DNA from: Luteibacter jiangsuensis
GTDB lineage: Bacteria > Pseudomonadota > Gammaproteobacteria > Xanthomonadales > Rhodanobacteraceae
NCBI RefSeq assembly: GCF_030812295.1
Contig: NZ_JAUSSK010000002.1
Span: 650,001-714,000, forward strand
Direction of reading: 5' to 3'
Length of the DNA stretch: 64,000 nucleotides
Shown: positions 1 through 12,215 of the stretch, piece by piece
Layout of the letters: every line of letters starts with the position of its first letter
How positions within the stretch are numbered: position 1 is the first letter of the stretch
Notes under the pieces: generated by a model
The model's input: the letters and a program-made list of their open reading frames with translations, nothing else
Told to the model about the DNA's origin: nothing
Database searches by the model: none
Translations under genes and position numbers: made by a program

Positions 1-2503
<2,503 letters not shown>

Positions 2504-2621
2504 ACCCCAAGACGCTTCACCGTCTTCATCTCTTACTCGCGGTTCGACTTACAACCCGGACGCTTGTCACTCGTTTACACCCTCTGTGGAGCCGGCGCTT
2601 AACGCGCTGCTCCCACCCCTT

Positions 2622-2738
2622 CCCTGGCGGCTATAGCGGCGTGGTCCCACCTGATCCCATCCCGAACTCAGAAGTGAAACGCGCATGCGCCGATGGTAGT
2701 GTGGCTCAAGCCATGCAAGAGTAGGTCACCGCCAGGGG
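2622..2738 (+). rRNA. 5S ribosomal RNA
   Basis: This is the 5S rRNA of the same rrn operon. The ends pair with each other (CCCTGGCGGC at the start, GCCGCCAGGG-like complement GTCACCGCCAGGG at the end), and the conserved CCCATCCCGAACTCAGAAGTG loop region is present near 2657-2677. The length of about 117 nt is normal. Both ends are judged from the terminal helix and may be off by one or two bases. Confidence 0.95.
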
Positions 2739-2748
2739 CTTTATCCTA

Positions 2749-2783
2749 AAAACCCGGTCTCATCAGAGGCCGGGTTTTTTCTT
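2749..2783 (+). terminator. rrn operon terminator
   Basis: A GC-rich stem (AACCCGG..., loop around CATC, ...CCGGGTT) is followed at once by a run of six or more T. It lies 11 bp beyond the 5S gene and is a textbook intrinsic terminator for the rRNA operon. Confidence 0.92.
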
Positions 2784-2805
2784 GGCGCACAGCGCGACCC
2801 GCAAC

Positions 2806-2866
2806 AGGTCACCGCCAGGGGCTTTATCCCAAAAACCCGGCCTCATCAGGGGCCGGGTTTTTTCTT
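2806..2866 (+). repeat. Second copy of 5S tail plus rrn terminator
   Basis: This 61-bp segment repeats 2723-2783 with three substitutions. It contains the last 16 or so bases of 5S rRNA, the spacer, and the whole terminator hairpin with its T run. The substitutions leave the hairpin able to fold (one U-G pair becomes C-G and one U-A pair becomes U-G). It is either a remnant of a second 5S gene lost by recombination or a short tandem duplication. The result is two terminators in series after the rrn operon. Confidence 0.9.
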
Positions 2867-2871
2867 TGCCC

Positions 2872-2954
2872 GGTGGGAGCCGACCTTGTCGGCGAGCCCG
2901 CGGCCGCGGGCCCCCGCCGCATGCACCCATCCCCGGCAAGGGCGGCTCCCCACC
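2872..2954. repeat. REP pair (REPIN-like) after rrn operon
   Basis: The motif GGTGGGAGCCGACCTTGTCG at the left faces a degenerate inverted copy ending GGCGGCTCCCCACC at the right, about 40 bp apart. The same core recurs at 54593-54713, 55823-55912 and 63393-63414. It is an extragenic palindromic repeat family; no REP-associated transposase is in the window. Confidence 0.75.
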
Positions 2955-3010
2955 AGGGCAAGGGCTATCGGTCATGTCACCGATCACGGCCGATCGGCTA
3001 CATTAGGCCT

Positions 3011-4618
3011 ATGTATCTACAGACTTTCGGGCTGCGTGAGCCTCCGTTCGGCGATGCACCGGACCTTCGGTTCGCGTGCCTGTTCACGCGCGAGCGGGAG
3101 ATCCTCGCGCATGTCGAATACGAGCTAGGCTCCAGCACCTCCAGCGTCAGTCTGGTGACGGGGGAGCCGGGTGCCGGCAAGACCCTGCTGTGCATGCTCA
3201 TCGAGGCCGATGCACCGAACCATGGCGTGCGTGCCGTACGTCACGGTGCGGGCGACTATGCCTTGGAAACCGTTGCATGGCTCCGCTCCCTCTATGCCGG
3301 TTTCGGCTTGCCGTTGCCGTTGAGTGCCGAAGCCAATACCCAAGAGCATCTCGTCGACGGCCTGGCCGCGGGGCTCGGTCGGCTTGCGCACCACGTGAAC
3401 CATCGGTTCCTGCTGATCCTCGACGATGCGGAGGAGCTCAGCGACGACGACCTGGCCATCGTCGGGCGTCTGTTCAACGCGTGCGAGAAGGCGGCCGCGC
3501 CATTTCACATCGTCCTTGTCGGGGAACCATCACTTCGCGAGCGCTTTGCCGGAGCGGGTGCTCCCGAATTGACGGGGCATATTCGCAGCAGGCTTCCTCT
3601 CGTCCCGCTCAATGCCGAAGAAAGCGAACGGTATGTCCGGCATCGGTTGCACGTGGCGGGAACCTCGCGCATGCCCTTCAGCCGCCTTGGCCTGCGCAGC
3701 CTGCGTGACGACGGCAAAGGCAATCCGCGGCGCTTGAACACGCTCGCCCACCGCGCGCTGGAAAGGGCGGCGGAGCGCGGCGAACAGTCCATCGGCGAGC
3801 GCGCCCTGGGTTTCGTGGTGCGCGAGGCCTTACCGCAACATGCACGCTATTGGCTGCGGCGCTATCGCAAGCCGATCCTTGCGATCGGGGCGATGTTGGC
3901 TATCTTGTTCGTCGGCGGGGTGGCCACCTGGTTCCTCACCGGACACAGCCCGTCGCGGCCCAAGAACCTCGTGACCGTCACGCCCGAGCAGGCGCTGGCC
4001 AAGTTCCACGATGCGCTGCCGACCCCGGATGTGGGCAAGGTACGCGTCTGGGGCGAGCTTCTTGCCCGATGGCAGGTGACATCGAAGGAAACCTCCGTCG
4101 CCAACGCCATCAATTGCGACGCCGTCATTTTCCCCGGGTTCGCCTGCGTCAGCGGCCGCGGCTCTCTTGACCAGCTGCGGCGTTTCGACCGCCCCATCGT
4201 TCTCGAGCTAGGCGAGGCCGATGCGAAACAGCAGGTCCTGTTGGTCGGTGCGGGGGACGACGCCGTGCGCCTGTACCTCGGTGGCAAGTACGTCGAGCTG
4301 ACGCGGGACGCCTTCGAGAAAATCTGGGACGGGCGTTTCTACGCCGTGTTCCGCGTCGACCCGGCGATGCCGTCCAAGCTCGCCCGTGGCGCCAGCGGTG
4401 ACGGGATGGCCTGGTTGCTCAGCCGTCTGCCGCCCGATCCTACCGTCGGCGGCAGCGCCACGGCGCCGACCACCTTCGACCGCACGGTGGAAGCCCGCGT
4501 GCTCGCCTTGCAACAGCGCTTCGGCATCGCCGCCGACGGCGTGGTGGGGCCGGAAACCATGTTCGCACTGTCTTCGCTGGAAGCCGACGGGCCGCACCTC
4601 GCCCGCGGCGTGCCTTGA
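3011..4618 (+). CDS. ExeA/GspA-like AAA ATPase with peptidoglycan-binding domain
   Basis: This predicted 535-residue inner-membrane protein combines a cytoplasmic AAA ATPase with a periplasmic tail. Residues 51-58 are a Walker A motif (GEPGAGKT), and the Walker B stretch FLLILDDAEE is at about 133-142. One transmembrane helix lies at about 289-309. The C-terminal 45 residues (ALQQRFGIAADGVVGPETM) match a PG_binding_1 repeat. This order is that of ExeA of Aeromonas, which with ExeB helps the type II secretin assemble through the peptidoglycan; MshM-like proteins share the ATPase part only. The ATG at 3011 starts the family-typical sequence MYLQTFGLREPPF; the same frame is open upstream through the REP, but that extension is not protein-like. 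No ExeB-like gene is adjacent. The rhomboid gene follows within 3 bp of the stop. Confidence 0.85.
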   Translation: MYLQTFGLREPPFGDAPDLRFACLFTREREILAHVEYELGSSTSSVSLVTGEPGAGKTLLCMLIEADAPNHGVRAVRHGAGDYALETVAWLRSLYAGFGLPLPLSAEANTQEHLVDGLAAGLGRLAHHVNHRFLLILDDAEELSDDDLAIVGRLFNACEKAAAPFHIVLVGEPSLRERFAGAGAPELTGHIRSRLPLVPLNAEESERYVRHRLHVAGTSRMPFSRLGLRSLRDDGKGNPRRLNTLAHRALERAAERGEQSIGERALGFVVREALPQHARYWLRRYRKPILAIGAMLAILFVGGVATWFLTGHSPSRPKNLVTVTPEQALAKFHDALPTPDVGKVRVWGELLARWQVTSKETSVANAINCDAVIFPGFACVSGRGSLDQLRRFDRPIVLELGEADAKQQVLLVGAGDDAVRLYLGGKYVELTRDAFEKIWDGRFYAVFRVDPAMPSKLARGASGDGMAWLLSRLPPDPTVGGSATAPTTFDRTVEARVLALQQRFGIAADGVVGPETMFALSSLEADGPHLARGVP

Positions 4619-4620
4619 GC

Positions 4621-5304
4621 ATGTTCGTCCAGGTCGATACCCGGCGGCGGTCCCGCTTGTGCTGGGCGACGATGCTCGTCGTCATCGTATGCGTGGTGAG
4701 TTTCGTCGCGCTGGCCCTGAGTGGCCGCACCGAGCGTATCTCGATCATGCTGCATTGGGGCACGGTGCCGGCGCACCTGTTCGGCACCGGCTTGCCGTTA
4801 TGGGAGCAGGTGAGCGACCCCGCGCTACTGCGCCTGTTCACGGCCATGTTCATCCATGGCGGCTGGTTGCACCTGCTGAGCAACCTACTCTTCCTCGTGA
4901 TCTTCAGCCTGCCCGCCGAACGGAGTCTCGGATCGCCGCGGTTCCTGCTGCTGTTCCTGCTGGGTGGCGTGGTGGCGAACCTTATCGGTGCGATTTCGCT
5001 AACCGGCGTGCGCGTGGCGATCATCGGCTGCAGCGGTGCGGTATCGGCGGTGGTCGGCGCCTACGTAACCTTGTTCCCGCGCGCGAAGCTAGGCCTGGTA
5101 TTACCGCTCGGCCTGTACCTCGAATTCGTCCGCGTGCCCGCCTTCGTGCTGATCGGCATCTGGGCCCTCGTGCAGCTGCTTTTCAGCTACGCGGGCGCCA
5201 GCTACGGTGCCGTCGTCTGGTGGACCCACATCGGCGGCTTCCTCTTCGGCATCGTGTTCGCGCTGTTCTCGCGCGGAGCCATCGCCCGCCGTCTACGCGG
5301 CTGA
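4621..5304 (+). CDS. Rhomboid family intramembrane serine protease
   Basis: This 227-residue polytopic membrane protein has the rhomboid catalytic layout. Ser138 sits in GCSG (136-139), His203 lies in the last helix (WTHIGGFLFG), and the HxxxN motif His84/Asn88 lies in an earlier helix. It is expected to cleave transmembrane substrates within the inner membrane; the substrate is unknown. The start chosen is the ATG at 4621, two bases after the upstream stop, so it is probably co-transcribed with the ExeA-like gene. A TTG six bases earlier is in frame but overlaps that stop. The 3' end overlaps the convergent glutamine amidotransferase gene by 12 bp. Confidence 0.9.
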   Translation: MFVQVDTRRRSRLCWATMLVVIVCVVSFVALALSGRTERISIMLHWGTVPAHLFGTGLPLWEQVSDPALLRLFTAMFIHGGWLHLLSNLLFLVIFSLPAERSLGSPRFLLLFLLGGVVANLIGAISLTGVRVAIIGCSGAVSAVVGAYVTLFPRAKLGLVLPLGLYLEFVRVPAFVLIGIWALVQLLFSYAGASYGAVVWWTHIGGFLFGIVFALFSRGAIARRLRG

Positions 5305-6026
5305 CATCTCGCGCGAGGCGAGCAGGTGCTCGCGTACGAAGTTGCGCAGCAGCATCGTCGCATCGGGTGTAGGTACGACGGCGGCAAGCAACGCATCGGG
5401 AGCATGGCCTTCCTCGCGCAGCACGTCGTGCTTGCGCCGGATATAGGCGCGCATCACCTCGGCCGAGAATTCCGGGTGGAACTGCGTGCTGATCGCGTGC
5501 TTGCCGTAGCGGACGAGGTGGTGTGGGTCACGGTCGGACCGCGCCAGCGACACCGCGCCCCGGGGCAATTCCATGACGCTCTGCTCGTGCGTGGCATGGG
5601 CATGGAATTCCCGTGGCAGGCCCGCGCCGAGGGCATCTTTCGCGGCATCGCCCTGGGTCACGATGCGGAGCGTGCCCATTTCACGGCCGCCGGGCAGGTA
5701 ATCCACGCGTCCCCCCAGCGCATGCGACATCAGCTGGTGTCCGTAGCACACGCCCAGCATGGGCAGGTCCACGTCCATCGCGTTGCGGATCCACGCCGCC
5801 GTGCGTTCGCTCCAGGGCAATTTCTCCGTCACCATCGACGCGGAACCTGTGATCACGGCGCCCGCGCAATCATCCGGCTCGGGCAGGCGATCGCCCTGCT
5901 CGACGTCGATCACGCGGACGTGCGCGTCGCGAAGACGCAAGCCAAGGCGGAACCAGCGTGGAAAATCGCCATGACGAGCGCTGATGGTCTCGGGCGCACG
6001 CCCTGTACGAACGATGAGAACGGGCT

Positions 6027-6030
<4 letters not shown>
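5293..6030 (-). CDS. Class I glutamine amidotransferase, GMP-synthase-like
   Basis: This 245-residue stand-alone glutaminase-type domain has the nucleophile Cys95 in GVCYGHQL and the His185/Glu187 pair in FHPEFS, so the Cys-His-Glu triad is complete. Relatives of this size include putative GMP-synthase-like amidotransferases whose ammonia acceptor is not established, and I cannot name one here. The start at 6030 is well supported: ATGA overlaps the stop of the upstream GspE-type gene, which implies translational coupling. The frame remains open further upstream only because it runs through that gene. It ends inside the convergent rhomboid gene. Confidence 0.86.
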
Positions 6031-7844
<1,814 letters not shown>

Positions 7845-7875
7845 TGCGTCCGACCCTGTGTGAATCCTACGCCGC

Positions 7876-7881
7876 TATACT
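7876..7881 (+). promoter_or_regulatory. Possible -10 element for glyQS
   Basis: TATACT lies 28 bp upstream of glyQ in the short gap to the divergent GspE-type gene. No convincing -35 is seen at the right distance, so this is only a weak promoter call. Confidence 0.3.
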
Positions 7882-7909
7882 AGCCCGCTTTCTCAAGGAC
7901 TCGGGAACC

Positions 7910-8824
7910 ATGTCCGCGCCCACCTTCCAAGACGTGATCCAGACCCTGAACCGCTATTGGGCGGAGCAGGGCTGCGTGCTGATCCAGCCGCTCGACACCG
8001 AGGTCGGCGCGGGTACGTTTCACCCCGCCACCTTCCTTCGTGCGCTCGGACCCGAACCCTGGGCCGCCGCCTACGTGCAGCCCTGCCGCCGCCCTACGGA
8101 CGGCCGCTACGGCGACAACCCCAACCGCTTGCAGCATTACTACCAGTACCAAGTGGTGCTCAAGCCGAACCCGGACGACATCCTCGAACGCTACATCGGC
8201 TCGCTGAAGGCGCTGGGCATCGATCCGCTGGTCCACGACCTGCGCTTCGTCGAGGACAACTGGGAATCGCCGACCCTGGGTGCCTGGGGCCTCGGCTGGG
8301 AAGTCTGGCTGAACGGCATGGAAGTGACCCAATTCACCTACTTCCAGCAGGCCGGTGGCTTGGAGTGCCGCCCTGTGACGGGCGAGATCACCTATGGCCT
8401 CGAGCGTCTGGTGATGTACCTGCAGAACGTCGACAGCATCTACGACATCGTATGGACGCACGCCCCCCACGGCGTGGTGACCTACGGCGACGTGTTCCAC
8501 CAGAACGAGGTGGAGCAGAGCACCTACAACTTCGAATACGCCAATGTGGCCGAACTGCTGCACTGGTTCGACGTGTGCGAGGGCGAGGCCGGCAAGTTGA
8601 TCGCCGCGGGCCTGCCGTTGCCCGCGTACGAGCAAGTCTGCAAGGCCAGCCACGCCTTCAACCTGCTCGACGCGCGGCGAGCCATCAGCGTGACCGAGCG
8701 CCAGCGCTACATCCTGCGCGTGCGCACGCTGGCTCGCAGCGTGGCCGAGGCCTACGTGGCACAGCGCGAGAAGCTCGGCTTTCCGGGCCTGAAGAAAGAC
8801 AAGGAGGCCGCCCATGGCCGATAA
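7910..8824 (+). CDS. glyQ: Glycyl-tRNA synthetase alpha subunit
   Basis: This is the catalytic alpha subunit (304 residues, normal length) of the tetrameric alpha2beta2 bacterial GlyRS, which charges tRNA-Gly. The sequence is full length and highly conserved, beginning [20 protein letters not shown] and containing [19 protein letters not shown]. The ATG at 7910 matches the family start; the same frame is open about 66 bp upstream without conserved sequence. The 3' end overlaps glyS by 11 bp, so the two subunits are translationally coupled. Confidence 0.97.
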   Translation: MSAPTFQDVIQTLNRYWAEQGCVLIQPLDTEVGAGTFHPATFLRALGPEPWAAAYVQPCRRPTDGRYGDNPNRLQHYYQYQVVLKPNPDDILERYIGSLKALGIDPLVHDLRFVEDNWESPTLGAWGLGWEVWLNGMEVTQFTYFQQAGGLECRPVTGEITYGLERLVMYLQNVDSIYDIVWTHAPHGVVTYGDVFHQNEVEQSTYNFEYANVAELLHWFDVCEGEAGKLIAAGLPLPAYEQVCKASHAFNLLDARRAISVTERQRYILRVRTLARSVAEAYVAQREKLGFPGLKKDKEAAHGR

Positions 8825-10958
8825 GCGATTGCCCCTCGTCATCGAGCTGGGCACCGAGGAACTGCCGCCGAAGGCACTCGACGACCTTGCCGGAGCCTTC
8901 GCACGCGGTGTCGTCGAGGGCCTGGAGAAGCGCGGCGTCGCCGCCGACTACGCTTCGGCAAGAACCTACGCATCGCCGCGCCGTCTCGCTGTCCATATCG
9001 CGGACGTCGCCGTGGCCCAGCCCGAGCAGAACGTGGAACGCCGCGGTCCGGCCGTGGCCGCCAGCCTGGGAGCAGATGGTGAACCCAGCAAGGCGCTGGT
9101 CGGCTTCGCACAGTCCTGCGGTGTCGAGGTCTCCGCGCTGGAGAAGCTCGAAACCGACAAGGGGTCATGGTTCGTCTTCCGCGCCGTGAAGCCCGGCCAG
9201 CCCACGGCGGCGCTGTTGCCCGAGATCGTCACCGAGGCGCTCAAGGCGCTGCCGATCCCCAAGGCCATGCGCTGGGGCAATCGCGAGGACAGCTTCGTGC
9301 GCCCGGTGCATACGCTGCTGATGCTGCACGGCGCGGATATCGTCGAGGGTGAAATCCTCGGACTGAAGAGCGGCCGCCTCAGCAGTGGTCATCGCTTCCA
9401 CCATCCCAAGCCCGTGCATGTGGCGGATGCCGACAGCTGGCTCGACGCGTTGCGTCATGCGCACGTCATCGCCGATCCCGCCGCGCGGCGCCAGCGCGTA
9501 CGCGATGAGGTCGCCCGTGTCGCCACGGGTGGCATCCCGCGCCTTTCCGAGGGCTTGCTCGACGAGATCGCCAACCTCACCGAATGGCCGGTCGCCATCG
9601 CCTGCACGTTCGAGCGTGAATTCCTCGAGGTGCCGCCCGAGGCGCTGGTCACCACCATGGAGACCAACCAGAAGTTCGTCCCGGTGTTCGATGCCGAGGG
9701 CCGGCTCACGGAACACTTCATCGGCGTGGCCAACATCGAAAGCCGCGATCCCGCTGAGATCCGCAAAGGTTACGAGCGCGTGATCCGTCCGCGCTTCGCC
9801 GACGCGAAGTTCTTCTGGGACGAGGACCTCAAGACCCCCTTGGCCGATTACCAGGACGGCCTGAAGAACGTCACCTATCAGCAGTCGCTCGGCAGCCTGT
9901 GGGACAAGACCGTGCGGGTCGCCGAACTGGCGCGCGTCATCGCCAACCGGGTCGGCGTCGATGCCGGCCAGGCCACCCATGCCGCCGCGCTGTCGAAATG
10001 CGACCTGCTCACGCGCATGGTCGGCGAATTCCCCGAACTGCAGGGCGTGATGGGCCGTTACTACGCCACGCGCCAGGGTATCGCGGCCGAGGTGGCCGAT
10101 GCGCTCGACAGCTTCTACCAGCCGCGTTTCGGTGGCGACGCCATCGCCGCCGGCAAGGTCGGCCAGGTGCTGGCCGTGGCCGAGCGCCTGGACACGCTCG
10201 CGGGCATTTTCGCCGTCGGCCTGAAGCCCAGCGGAAACAAGGACCCGTTCGCCCTGCGCCGCGCCGCGCTCGGTCTGGCGCGCACCCTCATCGAGGGTGG
10301 TCTGGACATCGACCTGCGCGCCACTCTGACGGAGGCGTTCGAACTGGTTCCGGAAGCCGCCCTTATCGCCGGCGTGAAGCCCGGCAAGGACGGCAAGGCC
10401 CCGGCCGTCGACATCGGCGCCCGCCGCCGCGAACTCGGCGACGAGGTCCACGCCTTCGTTCTCGATCGTCTGCGCGGCTACTACGCCGACCAGGGCTATT
10501 CGGCCGACCAGTTCGAAGCCGTCCTGGCCGTGACCCCGGCCACGCTGCCCGACTTCGACCGTCGCCTGCGCGCCGTGGGCGAATTCGCCCGTCGCGACGA
10601 GGCTGCGAGCCTGGCTGCGGCGAACAAGCGCGTCGCCAACATCCTGCGCAAGCAGGCGGAGGAAGCGAACGCGTTGCCTATCCCGGGCACGGTCGACCCG
10701 GCGCACTTCGAGGTGGACGCGGAGCGTGAACTGCATGCCGCGCTGGATGCCGCCCGCGCCGACACCCGGGCCTTGCTGGCCAGTGGTGACTACACCGGCA
10801 CGCTCGCGCGGTTGGCGGCACTGCAAGCGCCCGTCGATCGTTTCTTCGACGACGTGCTGGTCAACGCCGACGATCCAGCGGTGCGGGCCAACCGCCTGGC
10901 GCTTCTGGCGCAGCTGAAGGCCAGTTTCGGAGCGATCGCCGACATTTCACGGCTTTGA
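8814..10958 (+). CDS. glyS: Glycyl-tRNA synthetase beta subunit
   Basis: This is the 714-residue beta subunit, which binds tRNA and is needed for aminoacylation together with GlyQ. It begins [20 protein letters not shown] and carries the HD-like central region and the C-terminal anticodon-binding (DALR-like) domain. The start at 8814 has a strong Shine-Dalgarno AAGGAGG at 8801-8807, inside the end of glyQ. A GC-rich hairpin follows the stop. Confidence 0.97.
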   Translation: MADKRLPLVIELGTEELPPKALDDLAGAFARGVVEGLEKRGVAADYASARTYASPRRLAVHIADVAVAQPEQNVERRGPAVAASLGADGEPSKALVGFAQSCGVEVSALEKLETDKGSWFVFRAVKPGQPTAALLPEIVTEALKALPIPKAMRWGNREDSFVRPVHTLLMLHGADIVEGEILGLKSGRLSSGHRFHHPKPVHVADADSWLDALRHAHVIADPAARRQRVRDEVARVATGGIPRLSEGLLDEIANLTEWPVAIACTFEREFLEVPPEALVTTMETNQKFVPVFDAEGRLTEHFIGVANIESRDPAEIRKGYERVIRPRFADAKFFWDEDLKTPLADYQDGLKNVTYQQSLGSLWDKTVRVAELARVIANRVGVDAGQATHAAALSKCDLLTRMVGEFPELQGVMGRYYATRQGIAAEVADALDSFYQPRFGGDAIAAGKVGQVLAVAERLDTLAGIFAVGLKPSGNKDPFALRRAALGLARTLIEGGLDIDLRATLTEAFELVPEAALIAGVKPGKDGKAPAVDIGARRRELGDEVHAFVLDRLRGYYADQGYSADQFEAVLAVTPATLPDFDRRLRAVGEFARRDEAASLAAANKRVANILRKQAEEANALPIPGTVDPAHFEVDAERELHAALDAARADTRALLASGDYTGTLARLAALQAPVDRFFDDVLVNADDPAVRANRLALLAQLKASFGAIADISRL

Positions 10959-10964
10959 GACGTG

Positions 10965-10988
10965 TGGCGCGCGGTGGTTCGCGCGCCA
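10965..10988. terminator. GC hairpin between glyS and convergent regulator
   Basis: TGGCGCGC and GCGCGCCA form a perfect 8-bp stem with an 8-nt loop between two convergent genes. There is no T run, so termination activity is uncertain. Confidence 0.4.
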
Positions 10989-11004
10989 ACGCGCTGACGT
11001 GGCA

Positions 11005-11613
11005 TCAGGCCACGGCAACGCCCTTGTCGTCGTGGATGCGCGACACCACCGTGCGCCTGAAAGCGACCATTCGGTCCGCGTAGTCCTGCTCGCCCGAGCG
11101 GCTGAGGATCGAATACATCTCGGCCACCAGGTCGGCGTGGCGCACGGGTGAAAAGCGGCTGCCGGTCATCTCGATGTCCGACTGCAGCAGTTTCATCGCC
11201 GCGGCGAGGCGCGACGGGTCCAGCACGCCGGCGACGGTCGCCGATATCTCGCGGCCGTCGCGGCCCCGCGTGGATTCGCTGGACTCGGTGCGTGCGACGG
11301 CGTCGTCGCCCGAGCCATCGAGCATCATCGGACCTTCGCCGGCGGCGAGCCAGACCAGCGACAGGCCCAATGTCTTGGCCATGGTCACGCACCGGCCCCG
11401 GGAAGGGTCAGTGTTGCCATCGCGCCAGCTGCGCACGACGCCCTCGGAGAAGCCGCAGCGGCGGGCGATCTCACTGACGCTGCCGCACATCTTGATGACC
11501 GCGCGGACGCGGGTGGCAAACGAGGACGTAGGCACCGCGGTGTCAACGCGCCCGGTTTCCAGTCCCAGCTGGGCTGCGTCGGCCAAGATGGATCCCCGTG
11601 AATTGTCGTTCAT
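11005..11613 (-). CDS. Helix-turn-helix regulator, phage-repressor-like
   Basis: This is a predicted 202-residue DNA-binding protein. Residues about 30-90 form a Cro/CI-type helix-turn-helix (SVSEIARRCGFSEGVVRSWR, then the TMAKTLGLSLVWLAAGEGP segment common in phage C-type repressors of this group). The C-terminal half is acidic and then helical, with no recognisable ligand or protease domain. The start at 11613 (MNDNSRG) is preferred. The frame can be read upstream to 11802, but that part is Arg-rich and overlaps a probable control region. It is divergent from the first Oar-like receptor across a 600-bp gap, so it may control itself or that receptor; this is inference only. Confidence 0.7.
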   Translation of the reverse strand: MNDNSRGSILADAAQLGLETGRVDTAVPTSSFATRVRAVIKMCGSVSEIARRCGFSEGVVRSWRDGNTDPSRGRCVTMAKTLGLSLVWLAAGEGPMMLDGSGDDAVARTESSESTRGRDGREISATVAGVLDPSRLAAAMKLLQSDIEMTGSRFSPVRHADLVAEMYSILSRSGEQDYADRMVAFRRTVVSRIHDDKGVAVA

Positions 11614-12215
11614 GCGATTGAAACCTCGTGATTCAGAAGGCCGCCCCCCGGCGATTACGCGCAACCAACGCGCGAACCTGATGGTTGGTGTACAGCGACT
11701 AGCCTTCGAAAGCCTTTCAAGCCGTAAGTTTCCGTATTTTCTCGCTACCTCGGCTGCGAATGCCCCGGAAGATGGAGGCGTGACCGCGAATAGACGCGAC
11801 ATTTCGCTAGGAATGTTTCCTAGTCCGTGGAACCGTCATGTGCCATTAGTCATTGTGATCGCGTGGATAAGTCGTTGATCTTTACCCCAAAGATGACTAA
11901 CGGATAGTTATATCAATGCGTAAGTTATTGCCACGCACAGTATTTTTTGCGTTATTTTCCTGTTGTGACTCGCAAAATCCTGCGCTATACGTCATCTCGC
12001 GCGACGCGTTCTAAGGGGGAGAGTCGCGCGCCAGGGGCATCAGGGGGGGAATCCCGCATTTCGTCGGTGTCGGCCATGGGCCGGCGCAGCGTGCTGCGCG
12101 GATTTCAAATCAAAACCTCGCTCGTATTCCACCGGCCGTTTTTCGTGCCGGGCGGGTGAGTGCGCACGTCATTCCGAACGCACTGGGGAAGTGCGGTCTA
12201 CTTGGGGAGTCACAA
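11614..12215. other. 600-bp divergent intergenic region
   Basis: There is no convincing gene here. The middle (about 11850-11990) is clearly AT-richer than its surroundings. A perfect inverted repeat GAAAG-C-CTTTC at 11708-11718 lies about 95 bp upstream of the HTH gene and could be an operator. A candidate rightward promoter is listed separately. The last 220 bp before the receptor gene would form a long 5' untranslated region. Confidence 0.5.
11963..11991 (+). promoter_or_regulatory. Candidate promoter of first TonB receptor
   Basis: TTGTGA (11963-11968) and TATACG (11986-11991) are separated by 17 bp in the AT-rich stretch. They would give a 5' untranslated leader of about 215 nt before the receptor ATG. 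Confidence 0.4.

Noticed and set aside
11862-11870. CGTGGATAA, a one-mismatch DnaA box in an AT-rich stretch
   Set aside because: Single copy, no cluster and no dnaA/dnaN/gidB-type origin neighbours; AT richness is explained by promoters.
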